Notes under the pieces: model-generated
The model's database searches: none
What the model was told of the DNA's origin: nothing
Seen by the model: the letters and a program-made list of their open reading frames with translations, nothing else
Program-made: the position numbers and the translations under genes
DNA from: Alphaproteobacteria bacterium
Lineage (GTDB): Bacteria; Pseudomonadota; Alphaproteobacteria; Micavibrionales; Micavibrionaceae
Assembly (NCBI GenBank): GCA_002701555.1
Contig: NZVS01000014.1
Location: forward strand, 1 to 9,513
DNA: 9,513 nucleotides
Direction: 5' to 3'
Shown here: piece by piece, positions 5,653 through 9,513 of the stretch
How positions within the stretch are numbered: position 1 is the stretch's first letter
How the letters are laid out: each line of letters begins with the position of its first letter

Positions 5653-6615
5653 ATGCCATTTTTGTATAGCCTTTTTATCTTATTTGGCCTTTCCGCTCTA
5701 CTCTCGTTTTTCGGAAAACATTATTGGGTTTTTGATTTATTAACCCATTTTCAAATTCAATATGTATTGATTTCCATCATTTTCTTTGTTGTATTTTTGC
5801 ACTTCGGAAAATGGGATCTGGCGGCCTTATCCATAATAATTTGTGTCTTAGTGGTTACACTAATATGGAAGACCACCTACACATATAGTGCACAAGAATC
5901 ATTCCTATCTGAAGACCCAATTCAAATTGCCACTTACAATAAATTCTACAAGAATGAAAATCCGGAAAAAATTATAACATGGATAAAAAGCTACAACGAT
6001 TTTCCTGACATTCTCGTTATACATGAAATTTCTTTGGATGAAATTGAGATTCTACAACATGGCTTATCTGAATATTTGTTTCATGCCTATACAGATGAAC
6101 AAACTAATGCACGTAATAGAAGTTTGATTCTCAGCAAAATCCCCATCACTAGCAATGAGACAGTCATTCTCCAACTCAAAGATAGAAAACGCTCGGTATT
6201 GAAAGCTACCCTTAAAACCTCAAAATACAACGCTTTTTCTCTTTATGCTTTCCACCCTAAAGTACCCATCCCCGAAAAAGGTGCAAATACCAGAAACAGA
6301 GAATTTGTAGAATTAGCTGAATACATTAAAGATGATATAAATCCTATTCTATTTGCGGGTGATTTTAACGCAACGGTTTATACTCCGTACTTTCAAAATT
6401 TTCTTGCCTCTACGGGTCTAAAATATGCCAGTCATAAATTCGGCTTCATACCTACATGGCCATCCCATCTATTACTTCCATTTTTACAAATTCAGATTGA
6501 CCACATACTTCTGAGTGAAGAATTTACTTTAGGCAGTATCGAACGCGGCCCTTCTTTTGGCTCAGATCATTACCCGCTTGTTGCTACTGTTGAATTAAAG
6601 GAAGCATTCGACTAG
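5653..6615 (+). CDS. Membrane-anchored endonuclease/exonuclease/phosphatase family protein
   Basis: The product is 320 residues from the ATG at 5653; a TTG at 5635 would add six and overlap the tadG-like gene by 8 bp. Neither start has a clear ribosome site. Three hydrophobic segments (about residues 4-20, 36-52 and 57-73) are followed by an exonuclease-endonuclease-phosphatase (EEP) domain. Its catalytic motifs are complete: N96 in ATYNKFY, E125 in VIHEIS, H201 in YAFHPKVP, AGDFNAT (D237, N239), QIDHI (D283, H284) and GSDHYP (D305, H306). The architecture resembles YafD-type membrane EEP proteins. Substrates in this superfamily range from DNA to phospholipids and phosphoinositides, so activity cannot be assigned. 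The catalytic domain probably faces the periplasm. It follows the tadG-like gene by 10 bp and may share its transcript. The sequence looks more AT-rich than its neighbours. The stop overlaps the convergent pheS stop in CTAG. Confidence 0.87.
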   Translation: MPFLYSLFILFGLSALLSFFGKHYWVFDLLTHFQIQYVLISIIFFVVFLHFGKWDLAALSIIICVLVVTLIWKTTYTYSAQESFLSEDPIQIATYNKFYKNENPEKIITWIKSYNDFPDILVIHEISLDEIEILQHGLSEYLFHAYTDEQTNARNRSLILSKIPITSNETVILQLKDRKRSVLKATLKTSKYNAFSLYAFHPKVPIPEKGANTRNREFVELAEYIKDDINPILFAGDFNATVYTPYFQNFLASTGLKYASHKFGFIPTWPSHLLLPFLQIQIDHILLSEEFTLGSIERGPSFGSDHYPLVATVELKEAFD

Positions 6616-7691
6616 CCACGATGAGCCTTATTCGGGCGTTTGAGAGGGTCAAATCCATAATGTGACAGCCAGCGCGTATCAGACTCAAAGAATGTTCGCA
6701 GGTCTGGAATTCCATATTTTAACATGGCAATGCGTTCAATCCCCATACCGAAGGCAAAGCCCTGATATTCTTCAGGGTCAATCCCGCAATTTTTAAGGAC
6801 ATTCGGGTGAACCATGCCGCATCCCAAAATTTCTAGCCAATCATCACCAGCACCGATTGTCAGGCCGCCGCCTTCGCGGGAACATCCTATATCAACTTCA
6901 GCCGATGGCTCAGTAAAGGGGAAGAAGCTTGGACGGAAGCGTAAAGGGAGTTCATCAACCTCAAAAAATTTAAGTGCAAACTCCATAAGGCATCCTTTGA
7001 GATGCCCCATATTGATATTCTTATCAATCACCAATCCCTCACATTGGTGAAACATGGGTGTGTGCGTCATATCATAGTCCGAGCGGTAAGTCCGACCCAT
7101 ACAGATGATTCTGAATGGCGGTTTATTCTCGGTCATATAACGCACCTGCACAGAGGAGGTATGTGTCCGCAACACTTTTTTGGCACGCTCACCTTCCTCT
7201 TCCGGATCATCGGGAAGGAAAAAAGTATCCTGCATTTCGCGTGCAGGGTGACCGGGTGGGAAGTTCAATGCAGTGAAATTGTGCCAGTCGTCTTCGATAT
7301 CCGGTCCTTCGGTTAATTTAAAACCCATATCGGCAAAAATGCTTAAAAGTTCTTCCTGGGTCTGTGAAATAGGGTGAACAGACCCTTTTTTGCGAGGGCG
7401 TGGGGATAACGTTATATCAAGCGTTTCAGTTGCAAGTCTCTCATCCAGCTCCTGCTTTTTCAGCATAGATGCCTGTTTTTCTATTAAATCGGCAATTTCA
7501 GTTTTTAAAACATTTAGTTGCTGCCCGGCCTCTTTACGTGCCTCTGGCTCCATCCCACCTAATGTTTTCATTAAATCCGTGATACGACCTTTTTTACCCA
7601 AGGCGGTTACACGGACTTGCTCGAGCGCTGAAGTATCCTGCGCCTTTTCAATCATTTCAGTGAGTTCTTTTTTAAGTTCAGCCGTATTCAT
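6612..7691 (-). CDS. pheS: Phenylalanine--tRNA ligase alpha subunit
   Basis: This 359-residue protein is the catalytic class II synthetase subunit that charges tRNA-Phe as an (alpha-beta)2 tetramer with PheT. An N-terminal coiled coil (1-90) is followed by the catalytic domain: FPPGHPAREMQDTFF (144-158), RTHTSSVQ (175-182), class II motif 2 around FRIICMGRTYRSD (193-205) and THTPMFHQCEGL (209-220), and motif 3 in GFAFGMGIERIAML (311-324). The Ala in GFAFG (A313) corresponds to the residue that limits the Phe pocket in E. coli PheS. The C-terminus extends about a dozen residues past the usual end, with a basic KRPNKAHRG tail. AGAGAG at 7701-7696, 4 nt before the ATG, supports the start. A terminator separates it from rplT, so it probably has its own promoter in 7692-7769, but none is convincing. 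pheT, its usual neighbour, is not downstream. Confidence 0.97.
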   Translation of the reverse strand: MNTAELKKELTEMIEKAQDTSALEQVRVTALGKKGRITDLMKTLGGMEPEARKEAGQQLNVLKTEIADLIEKQASMLKKQELDERLATETLDITLSPRPRKKGSVHPISQTQEELLSIFADMGFKLTEGPDIEDDWHNFTALNFPPGHPAREMQDTFFLPDDPEEEGERAKKVLRTHTSSVQVRYMTENKPPFRIICMGRTYRSDYDMTHTPMFHQCEGLVIDKNINMGHLKGCLMEFALKFFEVDELPLRFRPSFFPFTEPSAEVDIGCSREGGGLTIGAGDDWLEILGCGMVHPNVLKNCGIDPEEYQGFAFGMGIERIAMLKYGIPDLRTFFESDTRWLSHYGFDPLKRPNKAHRG

Positions 7692-7769
7692 ATTACTCTC
7701 TGGTTTTCACATTTTCAAAACATGACAGTTTTGCAGGATTTAACAAACTTATTCAAGAAAGAAGTAAAT

Positions 7770-7799
7770 AAAAAGCCCCGCAGCATCTGCAGGGCTTTT
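7770..7799 (-). terminator. Rho-independent terminator after rplT
   Basis: Read on the minus strand, AAAAGCCC and its complement (7799-7792 with 7778-7771) form the outer stem. An inner CTGC/GCAG stem caps it, with one C-A mismatch between the two stems and a 3-nt loop at 7784-7786. A T-rich run (T5, then ATTTACTT) follows. It lies about 30 bp after the rplT stop and separates the rpmI-rplT transcript from pheS, either as a full stop or as an attenuator. Confidence 0.85.
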
Positions 7800-7827
7800 A
7801 AAATTCTGATTGTAGTAGAGAATAAGA

Positions 7828-8226
7828 TTAAGCGGCTTTTTTGTCCTTAGCTTGCTCTTTTTCTTTCTTTTCCAAAGCATCTTGTGCTGATTTAGCAATA
7901 GCTTCAAAGCCCTTGATATCGGTCACTGCGATGTCGGCCAAAACTTTTCTGTCCAGATCGATACCGGCCAGTTTCAAGCCATTCATAAATTTTGAGTATG
8001 GCATACCGAATTGACGGCAAGCTGCATTTATACGCTGGATCCAAAGTCTTCTGAAATCGCGTTTCTTATTACGACGGTCACGGTAAGCATATTGTGCTGC
8101 CTTTTCGACGGCTTGGTTAGCTGCGCGGAAGGTATTTTTCCGGCGACCCCAATAACCTTTGGCGGCCTTGATAACCTTGCGGTGACGTGCATGTGCGCGT
8201 GGTGTACCTTTTTTAGAACGTGACAT
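7828..8226 (-). CDS. rplT: 50S ribosomal protein L20
   Basis: Large-subunit assembly protein that binds 23S rRNA and, in several bacteria, represses its own operon. The 132 residues include the conserved basic N-terminal half (ARHRKVIKAAKGYWGRRKN at 13-31, YAYRDRRNKKRDFRRLWIQRIN at about 47-67) and the globular C-terminal domain with YSKFMNGLKLAGIDLDRKVLADIA (77-100). It has a 14-15-residue Lys/Glu/Ala tail beyond the usual length of about 118. The start is fixed by AAGGAGA about 6 nt upstream. The ATG overlaps the rpmI stop by one base (TAATG), so translation of the two is probably coupled. Confidence 0.98.
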   Translation of the reverse strand: MSRSKKGTPRAHARHRKVIKAAKGYWGRRKNTFRAANQAVEKAAQYAYRDRRNKKRDFRRLWIQRINAACRQFGMPYSKFMNGLKLAGIDLDRKVLADIAVTDIKGFEAIAKSAQDALEKKEKEQAKDKKAA

Positions 8227-8471
8227 TATTTATCTCCTTCCGCAGATGATTTCTGTCCACTGGCTTTTTTACGCTGATATGGCATCCAGTTTTTCAGAAT
8301 TGATTTTGCATTAGCTGCTGACAAAACTTGTGTACGACGGCTCTTACGCTTCATCGCCTTTGGCTTGTTCTGCATCATGTGGGAAGTAAAGGCACCGGCA
8401 GATTTAACTTTTCCGGTTTTTGTCACCTTAAAGCGTTTTTTAACGCTCGATTTGGTTTTCAGTTTCGGCAT
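8226..8471 (-). CDS. rpmI: 50S ribosomal protein L35
   Basis: A small basic large-subunit protein. The N-terminus MPKLKTKSSVKKRFKVTKTGK is diagnostic, and the RSRRTQVLSAANAKSILKNWMPY region continues the family pattern. I choose the ATG at 8471 (81 residues) because AAGGAG at 8483-8478 is then 6 nt away and the protein begins with the canonical MPKLKTKS. The in-frame ATG at 8477 directly abuts the Shine-Dalgarno and would add only Met-Lys. The C-terminal ASGQKSSAEGDK tail is somewhat longer than usual. The stop overlaps the rplT start. A candidate promoter and an approximately 80-nt leader precede it. Confidence 0.97.
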   Translation of the reverse strand: MPKLKTKSSVKKRFKVTKTGKVKSAGAFTSHMMQNKPKAMKRKSRRTQVLSAANAKSILKNWMPYQRKKASGQKSSAEGDK

Positions 8472-8477
8472 TTTCAT

Positions 8478-8483
8478 CTCCTT
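8478..8483 (-). promoter_or_regulatory. Ribosome binding site that decides the rpmI start
   Basis: AAGGAG on the minus strand leaves a 6-nt gap to the ATG at 8471 but none to the ATG at 8477, so 8471 is the functional start. The site also sits inside a short AT-rich inverted repeat (8480-8493, about five pairs including one G-U, loop of four) that could partly mask it. Confidence 0.7.
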
Positions 8484-8557
8484 AAAATTAAGAGTTTTGC
8501 AATCTCAGCCCACGTGGCAGCCGTTTTTAGCCAGAGCGCTGTTTTTCAGAAGTGCCT

Positions 8558-8585
8558 GTTATAAGGTTTTAACCGGAAAATGCAA
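8558..8585 (-). promoter_or_regulatory. Candidate promoter for rpmI-rplT
   Basis: On the minus strand, TTGCAT (8585-8580) and TATAAC (8563-8558) are separated by 16 bp. The -10 is five of six consensus bases, the -35 three of six. Transcription would begin near 8551, just after the gpt stop (8593), giving a leader of about 80 nt. The spacer contains the inverted repeat GGTTTTAACC (8565-8574). Read-through from infC-gpt is also possible because no terminator is seen between gpt and rpmI. Confidence 0.45.
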
Positions 8586-8592
8586 GAGAAAT

Positions 8593-9063
8593 TTAAGCTG
8601 GTTTCAAGTGTTTGGCAAATTTCTGTGCTTCAAGTTCCCACGGAAGATAAATCCAAGTGTCCTGAGAGACTTTTTCAAGAAAAGTATCAGCTGTATCTGC
8701 TCCATCAGGCTTCACATATACGCAGGCGTAATGTGCTTTGGGAAAATGCTTGCGGATTTCGCGGAAAGATTTTCCCGTATCTGCCAAATCATCAATAATC
8801 AGCCACCCTTCGCCGTCATTATCCAGATGCGGCAGATAGTGAAATTTTGCTTCACCGACATCTTTGTAATCTGTGTAGGTTTCCAGCGCGATAGATTTGA
8901 TAAGCTTTGTCTCTGTCTCTTGCGCAACAAGGCACGCAGGAACCATTCCGCCACGGGTTACGGCACAAATACCTTTCCATGGACCTTTTAACTTTAGCTT
9001 TTGCCCAAGTTCTCTGGCGGCACTGTGAAACTCGTCCCAGTTAACGACAAATTCCTTACTCAT
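8593..9063 (-). CDS. gpt: Xanthine-guanine phosphoribosyltransferase
   Basis: Purine salvage enzyme that joins guanine or xanthine (less well hypoxanthine) to PRPP, giving GMP or XMP. The 156 residues align along the whole E. coli Gpt (152): VNWDEFHSAARELGQKLK (7-24), WKGICAVTRGGMVPA (29-43) with the RGG loop, the PRPP-binding IIDDLADTGKS at 89-99, PKAHYACVYVKP (108-119) and QDTWIYLPWE (134-143). GGAG at 9075-9072, 8 nt before the ATG, supports the start. It begins 30 bp after the infC stop with no terminator between, so it is probably co-transcribed with infC. Its place between infC and rpmI is unusual compared with the common infC-rpmI-rplT order. Hypoxanthine released by deamination of adenine is a minor substrate of this family, but a link to endonuclease V upstream would be speculation. 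Confidence 0.95.
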   Translation of the reverse strand: MSKEFVVNWDEFHSAARELGQKLKLKGPWKGICAVTRGGMVPACLVAQETETKLIKSIALETYTDYKDVGEAKFHYLPHLDNDGEGWLIIDDLADTGKSFREIRKHFPKAHYACVYVKPDGADTADTFLEKVSQDTWIYLPWELEAQKFAKHLKPA

Positions 9064-9093
9064 CTCAAATTCTCCGGCTTTTATTTGTAGAGC

Positions 9094-9513
9094 TTAGCTG
9101 TCCTGGCCTTCTTCGGCCTTATCAGCATCATCTTTGTTAGCTTCGGCTTTTGGTTTCGGTTTCGCATCACCCGAAATTACCATCAACATCTGACGGCCTT
9201 CCATTTTTGGATCAAGCTCAGGACCACCAAGGTCAGAAAGATCATCCCTCAGCTTTATCATCATTTCCATACCAACATCCTGATGCGCCATTTCACGCCC
9301 GCGAAAACGCATAGAAACCTTAACTTTGTCACCACTTTTCAAAAAGCGGCGCGCGGCTTTAAGTTTGACCTGATAATCATGCTCTTCGGTTGTAGGCCTG
9401 ATTTTAACTTCCTTAACATCAACAGTTTTCTGTTTTTTGCGGGCTTCGGCCGCTTTTTTCTGTTGTTCGTACTTATACTTGCCGTAATCAAGAATTTTAC
9501 AGACAGGTGGGTC
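9094..9513 (-). CDS. infC: Translation initiation factor IF-3 (5' end cut by the right edge)
   Basis: The reading frame is open from the last base of the window to the TAA at 9096-9094: 139 codons, missing roughly the first 45 or so. IF-3 binds the 30S subunit, prevents premature 50S joining and checks the start codon. The visible part begins in the N-terminal domain (DPPVCKILDYGKYKYEQQKK), followed by the linker helix and the C-terminal domain with VKEVKIRPTTEEHDY, KSGDKVKVSMRFRGREMAH and DVGMEMM. A shorter reading from a TTG at 9342 would drop conserved sequence and is wrong. After the conserved end the protein carries an unusual tail of about 25 residues, rich in Lys, Ala, Asp and Glu and ending acidic, not seen in typical IF-3, which ends soon after the last strand. 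gpt follows after 30 bp. The start, often a rare AUU, is outside the window. Confidence 0.96.
   Translation of the reverse strand, partial: DPPVCKILDYGKYKYEQQKKAAEARKKQKTVDVKEVKIRPTTEEHDYQVKLKAARRFLKSGDKVKVSMRFRGREMAHQDVGMEMMIKLRDDLSDLGGPELDPKMEGRQMLMVISGDAKPKPKAEANKDDADKAEEGQDS

Noticed and set aside
7692..7770. Phe-rich leader peptide (pheM-like attenuator) before pheS
   Set aside because: The only short ATG frames here are a few codons long and hold no run of Phe codons.
8365..8991. Long plus-strand open frame of 208 codons opposite gpt and the rpmI leader
   Set aside because: It is antisense to two certain genes, has a Cys/Phe-rich composition typical of a shadow frame, and lacks a ribosome binding site.

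Overview
The window looks like chromosomal DNA from a moderately AT-rich Gram-negative bacterium, most likely an alphaproteobacterium. The evidence is two blocks of translation genes with bacterial L34, L35, L20, IF3 and PheS sequences, a TadE/TadE/TadG-like envelope set, and an N-terminally anchored pilin-like protein of a kind I associate with alphaproteobacteria. The order or genus cannot be fixed from this sequence. No phage, insertion sequence, CRISPR array, tRNA or rRNA was seen.

Left end (1-256): the first 21 codons of rpmH (L34) run off the left edge on the minus strand. They are preceded by a good Shine-Dalgarno and a near-consensus promoter (TTGACA, 17 bp, TATAAC). Divergent from rpmH is an unrecognised 213-residue gene (257-898), closed by a clear hairpin terminator at 917-946.

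Middle left (988-2964): a minus-strand pilin-like, membrane-anchored secreted protein (988-1680) starts only 38 bp from a divergent two-gene plus-strand unit. That unit is a fungal-type cytosine deaminase followed 19 bp later by endonuclease V. One enzyme deaminates a base; the other cuts DNA (or RNA) at a deaminated purine.

Centre (3078-6615): a tight plus-strand cluster encodes TadE-like, TadE-like and TadG-like (von Willebrand A) proteins with gaps of 4 and 5 bp. It is followed by a membrane-anchored endonuclease/exonuclease/phosphatase-family protein. The rest of the Tad/Flp pilus machinery is not in the window.

Right (6612-9513): a minus-strand translation cluster reads, in transcription order, infC (5' end cut by the window), gpt (xanthine-guanine phosphoribosyltransferase), rpmI, rplT, a hairpin terminator, then pheS. 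pheS is not followed by pheT. Its stop codon overlaps the stop codon of the convergent phosphatase-family gene in a shared CTAG.

I see no large unknown defence or mobile system. The most interesting points are the deaminase/endonuclease V pair, the TadE/E/G-phosphatase cluster without pilus machinery, gpt lodged inside the infC-rpmI-rplT cluster, and pheS separated from both rplT (by a terminator) and pheT.
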